From assembly GCA_023955225.1 (NCBI GenBank), contig JAGSGJ010000007.1:4209-68208 (forward strand): 64,000 bases of DNA. Direction: 5' to 3'. Below are positions 16,293-25,303 of this stretch, piece by piece. Within the stretch, counting starts at the first letter, position 1. Every line of letters begins with the position of its first letter. The notes under the pieces are model-generated. The model had not been told where the DNA came from. It made no database searches and saw nothing but the letters and a program-made list of their open reading frames with translations. Made by a program: the position numbers and the translations under genes. The stretch comes from Sulfurovum sp. Lineage in GTDB: Bacteria; Campylobacterota; Campylobacteria; Campylobacterales; Sulfurovaceae.

Positions 16293-18605
16293 CTAGAACC
16301 TTGTTCCCATAGAGAACTCAAATACCGCTGTTTGATCACCCTCTTGCTCATCGATCGGATAAGCGAAGACAAGGTTAATAGGTCCAAATCCGGACTGCCA
16401 CTCTACAACCACACCCGTTGAAGATCTTGTAATTTCGTTAAAACTATCCTCACCGATCATACCATAATCATAGAAAAATGCCAGTCTCATCTTTGCTGCT
16501 TCAGAAAGAGGGATACTCGCTTCAACACTTGTAGAAGCTCTATGCTTACCTCCTGTTAGTCTTTTAACGTTCGTCACAGGATCAGTCTCACTAGGAGAAA
16601 GGGAATATGGATTATAGCCTCTCACAGATCCTATACCACCCAGAAAGAGCTTCTCCCCGATAGGAAGATACTCATTATCACCAGTACTAATACTTGTCAT
16701 TCTTCCTTTTACACGCAAGATAAGATCATAATCAATCCAATCTTCCAACCCATAATAGAGTCCGACTTTTGCAGATGTTTTTAAGATGGTTGCATAACCA
16801 TTCTCTTCACCACTTCCTACAGTACTGTTAAAGTCATCTCCATCCAATTGTGCATACTCAAAGTTTACAGCTGCTTTCATTCCTTCTCTTGGTGTATAGA
16901 AATCATCTGTGTTATCAAAACTTACGCTGGCAAAAAATGAAGCCTTTTTATATTGGTCATTATAAAGATTAAAATAATAATCATTAACCAGTGTGCTATT
17001 TGCATCATTAATCGTTGACTGGTTATCGACATATCCAACCCCTACTGAAGCATGAAAATGTCTATACAACTCTCTACCCACTGTCATAGATCCACCTAAC
17101 TGGTCTTGTGTATAATCAATATACTCAAACTCTTTTTTATACAGACTTAATCCAAAACTATACATGCTGTCCCAGACTTTTGGATTGACAAAAGAAACAT
17201 TATAATTTGTTGAAATTCTTGAAATATCAAAACCTAAAGTAGAGTTGATCCCTGAACCAAATATATTTTTATCTGAGATAGAAGCATTGAGCATCAAACC
17301 TTCATAACTTCCATACCCACCACCTGCAGAGATAGTACCTGTAGATGTTTCTTTCACCTTGACAAGCAAGTTGATTTTATCTGCTGAGACTCTCTGACTT
17401 TCTATATCTACTTTTTCAAAGAAACCTGTTCTTCCTAAGGCATTCTTTGAGTCTTTAAGATCTCTGGCATTAAACTTATCACCAGGTGCCAAATAGATAT
17501 AACGACGAATGACCCTGTCTTTAGTACTGTCATTACCGGAGATGACTACATCATTTATAGTAACGGGTTCGCCAGGTTGAACAATATAATTTAGGTTAAT
17601 AATTTGTTTTTCCGGATCTTTATGCATTTGTGGAGACACTTTGACATAGGCAAATCCAAAGTTACCCACTTCTTCTTCTATATGTTTCATATCATTACGC
17701 ATACGTTTAATGTTAAATATTCTACCCTCTTTGAGTGTAAGCAAATCTTTTAAATCTTCAGTATTAAGTCCAGCAATCTCTTGTGTAATCCCTATGGTTC
17801 CTACACGATATTGTACACCTTCAACCACCTGATAATCTATTTCTGCATTATACGAACCGAAATCAACTCTCATAAGCGGTTTACTCACTTTAGCATCCAG
17901 ATACCCATGTCTCATATAGACATCTTTTACTCTATATGCATCATATTCAAGTTGATCTACACTGGCTTCACCGCTGTCTCTCCAAGGCATCCAACCAAGC
18001 CAATCTCTTTCTTTGTTTGCAAGGTCTAATTCAAGATCATTTTGAACCAACTGTTCTATACCTACAAAGTTTTGTTTTTGGATAATGATCTTTTCGCCTT
18101 TGTTTACATCAAACACTAGAGAAATACTACTTTCTCCCACAGGCGTTGTACTGACATCAACCACTGTGTCATAATAACCTTGACTTTCTAACTTAGACAG
18201 GAGTGTTCTTTTGGCTTTTTTAACACGTCTTTCATCATATAGGTCACCTTTCTTGAGACCTATACCTTCCAATAGCTTTATACCATCATCGCCTGATCCA
18301 TACCCTTTAATGTCAACATTTGCGATAGCCAATTTTTCTTTAAAATGATAAATAAGTACACCACCTTGTTGATCTACCCATACGTCTTTAAAGTAACCCT
18401 GTGAGAAAAAGTTTTTAATGGAATCATTTATTTTCCCAGCATTTATCTCTTCGCCCACACGGATCCCTGCAATCTCTTTTGCAGTCGTGGGAGAAAGGTG
18501 TGCAAGTCCTTCAAATTTAATCTGTGTGACTTTTTGGGCAGAAAGGAGTGAACCTATGAGTATCCAAGTAAAAAGTATTTGAAAAAGTGCTATCTTTTTG
18601 ATCAT
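16293..18605 (-). CDS. bamA: Outer-membrane assembly factor BamA
   Basis: Core of the BAM complex that inserts beta-barrel proteins. It has an N-terminal signal peptide ('MIKKIALFQILFTWILIGSLLSA'-like stretch, residues 1-22 or so), about five POTRA repeats up to residue 420, and a C-terminal barrel with 'LFLGGIGSVRGYNPYSLSP' (the VRGY/F loop) and a final 'EFSMGTRF' ending in Phe. I start it at ATG 18605, with AAGG 6 nt upstream, rather than the frame opening at 18629. Length 770 aa is typical. Convergent with ppx and divergent from tyrA. Confidence 0.96.
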   Translation of the reverse strand: MIKKIALFQILFTWILIGSLLSAQKVTQIKFEGLAHLSPTTAKEIAGIRVGEEINAGKINDSIKNFFSQGYFKDVWVDQQGGVLIYHFKEKLAIANVDIKGYGSGDDGIKLLEGIGLKKGDLYDERRVKKAKRTLLSKLESQGYYDTVVDVSTTPVGESSISLVFDVNKGEKIIIQKQNFVGIEQLVQNDLELDLANKERDWLGWMPWRDSGEASVDQLEYDAYRVKDVYMRHGYLDAKVSKPLMRVDFGSYNAEIDYQVVEGVQYRVGTIGITQEIAGLNTEDLKDLLTLKEGRIFNIKRMRNDMKHIEEEVGNFGFAYVKVSPQMHKDPEKQIINLNYIVQPGEPVTINDVVISGNDSTKDRVIRRYIYLAPGDKFNARDLKDSKNALGRTGFFEKVDIESQRVSADKINLLVKVKETSTGTISAGGGYGSYEGLMLNASISDKNIFGSGINSTLGFDISRISTNYNVSFVNPKVWDSMYSFGLSLYKKEFEYIDYTQDQLGGSMTVGRELYRHFHASVGVGYVDNQSTINDANSTLVNDYYFNLYNDQYKKASFFASVSFDNTDDFYTPREGMKAAVNFEYAQLDGDDFNSTVGSGEENGYATILKTSAKVGLYYGLEDWIDYDLILRVKGRMTSISTGDNEYLPIGEKLFLGGIGSVRGYNPYSLSPSETDPVTNVKRLTGGKHRASTSVEASIPLSEAAKMRLAFFYDYGMIGEDSFNEITRSSTGVVVEWQSGFGPINLVFAYPIDEQEGDQTAVFEFSMGTRF

Positions 18606-18712
18606 AATGAGCCTTAGTATAATTTGCAATATTCTATCTGTTTTTCAATAAGAATCTGATAATAAACAGAGAAATCATGCTATACTCTTTCAAAAAATCA
18701 GGTGGATACATT

Positions 18713-19555
18713 ATGGCCAGAATCAAAGTCGGTATAGTTGGTTTAGGACTTATGGGTGGATCTTTAAGTCTAGCACTTAAAAAGCACTCTAAAGACTATT
18801 ATTTCATAGGTCTGGACCATAATGAACGTCATTGTTCCCAGGCGCTTAAACTGGGTCTCGTAGATGAGATCTGTACCTCTACTGAAGCACTCAAAAGTTG
18901 CGATATCATCTTTCTCAGTATTCCAGTAGATGGCATTATCTCTGTTGCCCAACAATTAGGTACTTTAGCTGATACGTGTACCGTCATTGATCTGGGAAGT
19001 ACCAAAGAAAAGATCTCTCTTTCCATCCCTTCTGATATTCGACATAATTTTGTGGCTGCACACCCTATGACAGGTACAGAGAAATTTGGCCCTACTGCTG
19101 CACTTGAAGACCTCTATACGGACAAAGTGGTTGTACTATGTGACCTTGAAAAAAGTGGAGAGTATCAACAAAACGTTGCTAAAAAACTTTTTAATGACAT
19201 AGGTATGAATATCGTCTGCATGGGTGCCAAAGAGCATGATAGACATGCAGCTTACATCTCACACATGCCCCATGCACTTTCTTATGCATTGGCTAATTCC
19301 GTCATAAAACAAGAGGCTGCAGAAAGTATTATTGCACTTGCAGGCGGTGGGTTTAAAGACATGGGCCGTATCGCAAAATCTTCACCTAATATGTGGGAAG
19401 ATATCTTCAGACAAAACAAGAGCAATGTACTCGAAGCCATCAATTCATTTCAATCCGAACTTAAAAAATGCCAAAAGATGGTAGAGAATGAAGAGTGGGA
19501 TACACTGAATGATTGGATGAAAGAAGCCAATACCCTACATGATATCTTGGACTAG
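18713..19555 (+). CDS. tyrA: Prephenate dehydrogenase
   Basis: NAD-dependent tyrosine-pathway enzyme. The Rossmann loop 'KVGIVGLGLMGGSLSLALK' opens the protein, and 'NFVAAHPMTGTEKFGP' and 'YISHMPHALSYAL' carry substrate and catalytic residues. I place the start at ATG 18713 (MARIKVG), 7 nt after AGGTGG; the frame opens earlier at 18677. This gives 280 aa. Single gene on plus between bamA and the Bat operon. Confidence 0.95.
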   Translation: MARIKVGIVGLGLMGGSLSLALKKHSKDYYFIGLDHNERHCSQALKLGLVDEICTSTEALKSCDIIFLSIPVDGIISVAQQLGTLADTCTVIDLGSTKEKISLSIPSDIRHNFVAAHPMTGTEKFGPTAALEDLYTDKVVVLCDLEKSGEYQQNVAKKLFNDIGMNIVCMGAKEHDRHAAYISHMPHALSYALANSVIKQEAAESIIALAGGGFKDMGRIAKSSPNMWEDIFRQNKSNVLEAINSFQSELKKCQKMVENEEWDTLNDWMKEANTLHDILD

Positions 19556-19584
19556 GCTGCAGTCTATATCTCACTATACATACA

Positions 19585-19597
19585 GCCTCAGTGAGGC
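19585..19597. terminator. Short hairpin between tyrA and batD
   Basis: GCCTC-AGT-GAGGC forms a 5-bp GC-rich stem in the 48-bp gap between two convergent stops (19555 and 19604). On the plus strand GTTACTCT follows. The stem is short and lacks a T run, so termination is only plausible. Confidence 0.35.
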
Positions 19598-19603
19598 GTT
19601 ACT

Positions 19604-21100
19604 CTACCTAAAACGCTCCACCATCTCTTTGAGTACTTTTTTATCTATCTGCACACTTTTATCGCCATTTTTACGGGCATAAAGTTTACGTACCATCTCT
19701 TCAATTTCAGCATCTTCACTCATATGGGCATAGAGTATCTTCAATGCTTCAGACTCTTTGTAAGGACTGGAAGTTCCCCTTTTTAAACCAGATAACCATC
19801 TTAAAACAACCATAAACAGTGCACCCAATCCAAAGGCTGCCGCTAGCATCCACCATGCTACACTTTTTACCTCTACTCGCTTTTCGACTGTCACTTCATT
19901 GGTCTGTACCGCTTGGGCCATATTTGTTTGTACTACACCATATGTATCGGTATTTTCCGCAGCCAAAGATGTTGTAGGTGTTTTCTTAATTTTGATATCA
20001 TATGCGTTTACATCAAGTGATTTAATGTGATGATCTTTAGGTGTTAATAGAGAAAAACTTTGCGCAGGAATTACAAAATCTTCTTCCGAGATAAAGGCAA
20101 AACTTTTACTGTAGCTGCTATACAGTTCTCCATCTACAACCCTTGTGTCTACTTTAGCCTCATCACTGTACACCGTTACACCATCTATCTCATATTTAGG
20201 AAATTCAAAACTTTCCAAATTACCTTTTCCTTCTATCTTGACTGTGAGGTTTACTGGTTTGTTTGCTTTGACTTCTTGTGCATCTATCGTTGTATCTACA
20301 GTAAAGTCACCCACTAGATCACTCTCTTTTTCCTGCGGTAACACTTCTATCTCTAAAGTATTAGATGCCATCTGCTTCCATTTTGTCCCAAAACTCATAC
20401 CAAATATATCTCTTCTGCTTCTGTCTGCTACGCCTACTTTGGCATGTGCCGGAGTTGCAGTAAAGTTTCCTTCGGCTTGTGGGGTAAGGATATACCTTAC
20501 TTCCTGAACTTGATAGTTGCCTTTTCTATAGGCATTTTGTTCACCCGAATCTGCGACGATAAAACCTGGAAAAGTAGGTGGTGTATATTGTACTTCCTGC
20601 GATAATCTCACACCGTTCTTTAAAGAAAAATATACTGTCACCATAAGGGATTCTCCCACCATGACCTTCTTTTTATTTGCACTCATTTGCAAAGAGAACA
20701 TATTATTGTTTTGTCCGGTAGGTGCGTTGGACGTAACTATGCTTATTGCTATTGGTTTTGTTTTATAATTCTTACCCTCTATCTCTACTTCATACGAAGG
20801 AATAGTCATATTTTTAGTTGGGAAAAAGGTCAATGTTCTTGTCTTAGTGTGTTGACTTTTCATACTCCCATTGGTATAACTGTACGAGCTGCTGTTTCCA
20901 GTATGCATACCTGCTACGTTATATCCATCAATGGTTTGAATATCTGGGAATTTCACGTTATCTCCCGTAGCTATGATACGTAATTGAACTGCATTACCAC
21001 TCACGACTTCCATACCGGAGACCGTAGCTTCAACACTTGCACCCCATAAATATTGAAAACTGACTGCTATTATGACTACTACTTTACCAAGGTTTCGCAT
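19604..21100 (-). CDS. batD: BatD-like protein, N-terminal signal and C-terminal membrane anchor
   Basis: BatD (oxygen tolerance) family periplasmic protein. It has a signal sequence (MRNLGKVVVIIAVSFQYLWG), several Ig-like beta domains with 'VSGMEVVSGNAVQLRI' and 'MVGESLMVTVYFSLKNGV', and one membrane segment near residues 415-437 ('WWMLAAAFGLGALFMVVLRW'), then a charged cytosolic tail. ATG 21100 is favoured by AGGAG 5 nt upstream; a GTG at 21106 is in frame. It overlaps batC and is last in the operon. Function beyond membership of the Bat set is unproven. Confidence 0.85.
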   Translation of the reverse strand: MRNLGKVVVIIAVSFQYLWGASVEATVSGMEVVSGNAVQLRIIATGDNVKFPDIQTIDGYNVAGMHTGNSSSYSYTNGSMKSQHTKTRTLTFFPTKNMTIPSYEVEIEGKNYKTKPIAISIVTSNAPTGQNNNMFSLQMSANKKKVMVGESLMVTVYFSLKNGVRLSQEVQYTPPTFPGFIVADSGEQNAYRKGNYQVQEVRYILTPQAEGNFTATPAHAKVGVADRSRRDIFGMSFGTKWKQMASNTLEIEVLPQEKESDLVGDFTVDTTIDAQEVKANKPVNLTVKIEGKGNLESFEFPKYEIDGVTVYSDEAKVDTRVVDGELYSSYSKSFAFISEEDFVIPAQSFSLLTPKDHHIKSLDVNAYDIKIKKTPTTSLAAENTDTYGVVQTNMAQAVQTNEVTVEKRVEVKSVAWWMLAAAFGLGALFMVVLRWLSGLKRGTSSPYKESEALKILYAHMSEDAEIEEMVRKLYARKNGDKSVQIDKKVLKEMVERFR

Positions 21101-21953
21101 CTTCACTCCTTTGACCTTTTTTTTCTTCGCCCATTTGATACATCATTGTAGGTGTCTTGCCTTTTTGCATCTTTTTCATAAGACGTTTCAACTCTTGCTC
21201 TTTCAACTTTTCTTCTTTACTTTTTTGCTTTTCTGCTTCAGACGGAGAGCCTTCTTTCTCACCTTTTTTATCTTGAGGCTTCTTTTCTTTCCCGGAGTCA
21301 GATTTCTTTTTATCTCCCTCTTTTTTCTTATCTTCTTCTTTCTTCTTTCCGTCTTTGTCATCTTTTTTCTGTTTGTCTTGCTTCTTCTCTTGATCTTTAT
21401 TTTTTCGGTCTTCGTTTTTCTTATCTTGGTCTTTGTGATCTTTATTTTGTTTTTGATCCTGCTTTTGTTTATCGTCTTTCTTTTGTTCTTGATCGTTCTG
21501 TTGATCTTCGTCTTTTTTATCTTGTTCTTTTTGCTCTTGTTTCTTTTGTTCTTCTTCTTTTTGCTTCTGTTTTTTGGCCAATTCAAGGTTAAACTTGGTG
21601 TCTTCATCTTCTTTGAGTTTCAAGGCTTTTTCATAAGACTCAATGGCTTGATCCAACTCTTTTTTCTGAAACTGGCTGTTACCAATGTTATGCAACCTTG
21701 TGGCTTCATCTACACCCTCTGCCTTTTCATAGGCTTTAATGGCTTCATCATATTTTTTATCTTTATAGAGCGCATTTCCTATGTCATACTGTTTTTGAGG
21801 ACTTTTTGCATCTAAACTGTTTAACAAGGTTGCACTTTTTCCATACTCTTTGGCTTCATATGCCTGATTTGCTTCTTTTATGGTTTTAAAGTCGGTGAGC
21901 CCGGCATGAAGTAACGCACCCGTACTCAGCATACATAACATCAACTTTATCAT
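21084..21953 (-). CDS. batC: BatC-like TPR protein with a long Lys/Glu/Gln/Asp-rich tail
   Basis: Signal-bearing protein (MIKLMLCMLSTGALLHA) with about three TPR units (residues 22-125, e.g. 'YDIGNALYKDKKYDEAIKAY' and 'HNIGNSQFQKKELDQAIESY'), followed by about 130 residues made almost only of K, E, D and Q, and a conserved-looking end 'RLMKKMQKGKTPTMMYQM'. The tail may form a long charged helix reaching through the periplasm. It overlaps batB by 4 bp and batD by 17 bp. The family pairing TPR plus VWA suggests a scaffold for the BatA/B proteins. Confidence 0.82.
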   Translation of the reverse strand: MIKLMLCMLSTGALLHAGLTDFKTIKEANQAYEAKEYGKSATLLNSLDAKSPQKQYDIGNALYKDKKYDEAIKAYEKAEGVDEATRLHNIGNSQFQKKELDQAIESYEKALKLKEDEDTKFNLELAKKQKQKEEEQKKQEQKEQDKKDEDQQNDQEQKKDDKQKQDQKQNKDHKDQDKKNEDRKNKDQEKKQDKQKKDDKDGKKKEEDKKKEGDKKKSDSGKEKKPQDKKGEKEGSPSEAEKQKSKEEKLKEQELKRLMKKMQKGKTPTMMYQMGEEKKGQRSEDAKPW

Positions 21954-22921
21954 ACTTCTCTCCTTCTAGGCATCGAACTCAATGAAATGAGCAAAAATAA
22001 CAGCCCCGCCCCTAACGGATAATAAAAGTACTCTACACGTTCTTTGACTGTCACCGTACCTTGCTGTTGGTTTGTGTATTTACTTCGTATGACAGAAACC
22101 AGTTGTGCCATGTCTTCCTTACCGGTACTCGCTACCACGTATGCACCATCATTTTCTTTGGCTACTTCACCCAATGCATCGTTTCTTTGCGTGATCGCTA
22201 TGGTACCGTCTTCAAGTGTAAAAGGTTTGCCATTTTCATCGATGACAGGGGCTCCTTTTTCTGTCCCTACCAGTACCACATAAAGATCAATTTCATTGGC
22301 TTTAAGTATCTCTGTAAAGCCTTCTATGGCTTCTTTGTCCCCACCATCAGTGAAAAGTACCATGATCTTAGGCTTTTTCTCTTCGAGTAAAGAGCTTGCC
22401 AATTCACCCAAAGCGGAAAAGTCTGTAGAACCCATATTAATATACGAATCATCTACACCTTCCACCATCATTTTAAGTGTCTCTTTGTCACTTGAAAAAG
22501 GTGCCAAGACAAAAGGACTATAGGCAAATGCCACCACACCTATCTCATCACTTGGCATGGCATCAAAAAATGTACTCATCTTCTTTTTGGCAAATGTCAA
22601 ACGGTTGGGATAGATATCTGTACTTCGCATAGACCCGGAGATGTCCAGAGCCGTAAGCAGTGTCAATCCCTGTACCTCTACCGTTTTATCGCCCTTTTCT
22701 ATCACCGGTCTGGCCATCGAAACGATCATCAGAAAAAGTGCTAAGAGCATCAACATGTTACGTACGACCAAAGGCATACTCTCATCTGTAGCACTTAAAC
22801 GCTTCAATACCTTGTCATCAAAAATACGAGAGAGTCTCTCTTTGTTGGTAGAGATAAGATATGCAAAAATAATAAAAGGGATAATAAGTGCCCAAAAAAA
22901 CTGTGGATTGACAAAACTCAT
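21950..22921 (-). CDS. batB: BatB-like von Willebrand A membrane protein
   Basis: Inner-membrane VWA protein. Two membrane segments lie at residues 9-25 and 58-70, a VWA domain spans about 85-280, and a C-terminal segment 'YYPLGAGLLFLLISL' anchors it. The MIDAS motif 'ALDISGSMRSTD' (D-x-S-x-S) is intact, so metal binding is expected. It lies 2 bp after batA and overlaps batC by 4 bp. Confidence 0.9.
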   Translation of the reverse strand: MSFVNPQFFWALIIPFIIFAYLISTNKERLSRIFDDKVLKRLSATDESMPLVVRNMLMLLALFLMIVSMARPVIEKGDKTVEVQGLTLLTALDISGSMRSTDIYPNRLTFAKKKMSTFFDAMPSDEIGVVAFAYSPFVLAPFSSDKETLKMMVEGVDDSYINMGSTDFSALGELASSLLEEKKPKIMVLFTDGGDKEAIEGFTEILKANEIDLYVVLVGTEKGAPVIDENGKPFTLEDGTIAITQRNDALGEVAKENDGAYVVASTGKEDMAQLVSVIRSKYTNQQQGTVTVKERVEYFYYPLGAGLLFLLISLSSMPRRREV

Positions 22922-22923
22922 CT

Positions 22924-23841
22924 CTAGACCCCCTTACTGTTTCTAAAATAAACGAACAACAGCAGACTCAGTATGGCTAAAAAAAGCGGATAGATATACA
23001 AATACGTATGTTGTACGATCTTTTTATCATCGATCTTCGTTGCTTCGAGTTTGTCTATCTCATCATAAATTTGAGAAAGTGTCGTTGCGTCCTGTGCACC
23101 AAATGCCAGTCCTTTACCGGCATCTGCAAGTGCCTGCAAGTACTGCCCGTTATAATCACGTGCATCCCCTACACCGATGGCATAGAGTTTTATATCACGC
23201 TTTTCTATAAGGTTTTTCAGATCCCCGAACGGTACTTTACTCATATTGTCTATACCATCTGTAAGCAAGATGGCTATCTTGGATCTGGCTTTACTTTTAC
23301 TCAAAAGATTGTAACTTTGTACGACTGCATCGTTGATGGCAGTTCGTTTTCCTGCCATACCCATCTTTTGCATCTTTGTGATGTCCGTTAAAAACTTTTT
23401 TTCAAAAGTAAGCGGTGATGCGATAAAGGCAATGTCGGCAAAAGTCACCATACCGATACGGTCATCCTCTCTTCTCTCTATAAAATCACCTACCACCTCT
23501 TTAACAACATCAAACTTGTTTCTCCACAGATCTGAAGGGTCAAATCCACGCTGTCGCATAGAATCACTGGAATCGATGATCAGTACGATGTCACGTCCCT
23601 CTTTTTTAGTGTTGGAGTAACTTTTTGTGATCACTGGTGAGGCCAAAGCAATCACTGCAGCCGTGATCCCTATCCATTTTAACCAGGAGAGTAACGATGA
23701 CTTGCCTGCACTTTTTGCCATAAGCGTTTTCACATGAGGAAAAAAGATAGCACGACTTCTCTCCTTACACCAAATACTGCAAATGATAAAGAGAAGTAGT
23801 ACCCCTAACAGATATGGATACTCAAAACTAAATTGACTCAT
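22924..23841 (-). CDS. batA: BatA-like von Willebrand A membrane protein
   Basis: Paralogue of the following batB: 305 aa with an N-terminal pair of membrane segments, a VWA domain with intact MIDAS 'LIIDSSDSMRQRGFD', and the threonine-bearing loop 'ILLTDGIDNMS'. A C-terminal segment 'YIYPLFLAILSLLLFVYF' returns to the membrane. It overlaps the small upstream membrane-protein gene by 14 bp. BatA and BatB are thought to work as a pair. Confidence 0.9.
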   Translation of the reverse strand: MSQFSFEYPYLLGVLLLFIICSIWCKERSRAIFFPHVKTLMAKSAGKSSLLSWLKWIGITAAVIALASPVITKSYSNTKKEGRDIVLIIDSSDSMRQRGFDPSDLWRNKFDVVKEVVGDFIERREDDRIGMVTFADIAFIASPLTFEKKFLTDITKMQKMGMAGKRTAINDAVVQSYNLLSKSKARSKIAILLTDGIDNMSKVPFGDLKNLIEKRDIKLYAIGVGDARDYNGQYLQALADAGKGLAFGAQDATTLSQIYDEIDKLEATKIDDKKIVQHTYLYIYPLFLAILSLLLFVYFRNSKGV

Positions 23842-24244
23842 CAGCTACCTGCACATAAAGGTTAAATTTGTTTTTCGTATCTTCATCGACTACTTCTACC
23901 TCTTTTTTATATTTATACTGTTCAAGCATAGGTTCAAGTTGAGAGAAAAGCTCTTTTCGTCTCTCATCTGTAGCTAAAAGTCTTGCATAGTGTGTGGCTT
24001 CATACGCTGACTTTTTGGTGTCGTTCCAGTCTATCTTTTTGATGGTTTCAAGATAACCTTTTGCAAGATTGATCTTTCTGTTATCCCAGAGTTTCTTCCC
24101 CACAAAGAACAAAATAGCCACTACCAGGAAAATAACTAAATCAATCAAACCCCAATAGATATAATAAGAACTGTCCGGTATCTCCAGTAAAGGTTTGATA
24201 TCTCTAAGCTGTTCATTGATATTTGCTGTTTGATTTGTATCCAT
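23828..24244 (-). CDS. Small single-pass membrane protein of the Bat operon (DUF4381-like)
   Basis: 138 aa starting MDTNQTANINEQLRDIKPLLE. A single membrane segment occupies about residues 29-48 ('YWGLIDLVIFLVVAILFFVG'), followed by a basic, mostly helical cytosolic domain. Position between DUF58 and batA, topology and length fit the DUF4381-like member of Bat/MoxR operons, but I recognise it by context more than by motif. The start ATG 24244 has GAGG 8 nt upstream within the last DUF58 codons; a GTG at 24253 is also in frame. Confidence 0.7.
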   Translation of the reverse strand: MDTNQTANINEQLRDIKPLLEIPDSSYYIYWGLIDLVIFLVVAILFFVGKKLWDNRKINLAKGYLETIKKIDWNDTKKSAYEATHYARLLATDERRKELFSQLEPMLEQYKYKKEVEVVDEDTKNKFNLYVQVADESI

Positions 24245-24249
24245 TACTA

Positions 24250-25077
24250 TCACCTCATTCTTTTCATTAACTTAAGTGCCGGTTCTTCATGCGTATAGAT
24301 CTTTGTGAACCGTACACCCTGTTTTTTAAACTGTTTATAGAGTTTCTCGTCATTGTCATGCAATGCTTTTTTATAGTTCTTGAGTGTACCACTGTCCACA
24401 TCACCCTCAAAACTCTGTTTGGTTTCCATGTCTATGAGTCTGAGATAACCCAACTCAGATGGATCTTCTTCAAACCTGTCACGTACCATCACTGCAAAAA
24501 CATCATGTTTTTTACTCAGTAATTTCAAGTCTATATCGCCTACAAAATCAGACACGATGAACAACAGAGACTTCTTTTTCAAACGCTTATGCAGTGTTTC
24601 TACCAAGGCAGAGAAATCACCCTCTTTTCCGATAGGATCAAATGCAACCACATCTTCGACAGCTTTATGTACAGAAAATAGTTTTTTGCTTGCTTTGCTG
24701 ATGTCATACAGTTTATCGGCAAAGATCATGTGTGAAAACAGGTCAGCATTTTTTACAGCAGAGAAGCCCAGTGTAGCAACGACTTCTGCCATAATGTCCG
24801 ACTTTTGTTTAACCGTTCCAAAATAGACAGACCCGCCAAGCATAGAAACCACCACGACGTTAAGCTCTCGCTCCTCTTTGTATATTTTTACAAAAGGTTT
24901 TCCCAGCTTTGCTGTGGTCTTCCAGTCTATCTTACGGACATCGTCACCATAGACATACTCACGAAGTTCTGCGAATTCAAAGCCTTCTCCTTGGAACAAT
25001 GAAGCATTGTTTCCAAGCATATCGCCGTAGACTTGTTTTTTAGTTTTAAGGATAATTTTTTTAACAGCTTTATTCAT
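24250..25077 (-). CDS. DUF58 family protein
   Basis: Conserved partner of MoxR ATPases, with a VWA-like C-terminal half. The DUF58 signature 'REYVYGDDVRKIDWKTTAKL' sits near residues 39-58, followed by 'PFVKIYKEERELNVVVV'. Length 275 aa is on the short side since membrane segments are absent. ATG has AAGGA 5 nt upstream. The 226 bp between it and moxR is a repeat-rich insertion (see 25078-25303). Confidence 0.9.
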   Translation of the reverse strand: MNKAVKKIILKTKKQVYGDMLGNNASLFQGEGFEFAELREYVYGDDVRKIDWKTTAKLGKPFVKIYKEERELNVVVVSMLGGSVYFGTVKQKSDIMAEVVATLGFSAVKNADLFSHMIFADKLYDISKASKKLFSVHKAVEDVVAFDPIGKEGDFSALVETLHKRLKKKSLLFIVSDFVGDIDLKLLSKKHDVFAVMVRDRFEEDPSELGYLRLIDMETKQSFEGDVDSGTLKNYKKALHDNDEKLYKQFKKQGVRFTKIYTHEEPALKLMKRMR

Positions 25078-25303
25078 ATTTATCCTTTCTTATTTTATTC
25101 TCCTTGGTGAGAAGCAAAGCTTCTTACCAATTCCTCTCACTGAAGCCTCGGCTATCGCCTCAATGTGAACTCTATATTGCTTCTGCTTACTTTAACTGCG
25201 GCGTTGTTTCCCTCATACTTTTCTAGAAAAGTATGCAAAAGTCGTCGACCCTCTCGAATCGCTACGCTTTCAAGGGCGTTCGGGTCGACATCAATTTATT
25301 ATT
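25078..25303. repeat. 226-bp hairpin-rich spacer splitting moxR from the DUF58 gene
   Basis: No ORF of note. It holds three inverted repeats: TTGGTGAGAAGC/GCTTCTTACCAA at 25104-25130 (12-bp arms, one G-T pair, 3-nt loop); a perfect 22-bp palindrome built of CATACTTTTCT and its complement at 25214-25235; and GTCGACCC/GGGTCGAC at 25244-25289 with further partial pairing inside. Base composition is more GC-rich at the right end than its surroundings. It resembles a dispersed intergenic element or nested MITE remnant rather than a normal operon spacer. Confidence 0.65.

Noticed and set aside
21072..21815. 247-aa very hydrophobic plus-strand ORF opposite batC
   Set aside because: It is the mirror of the Lys/Glu/Gln-rich batC tail; Phe/Leu runs arise from complementing AAA/GAA codons. 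No ribosome site and no membrane-protein pattern beyond composition.
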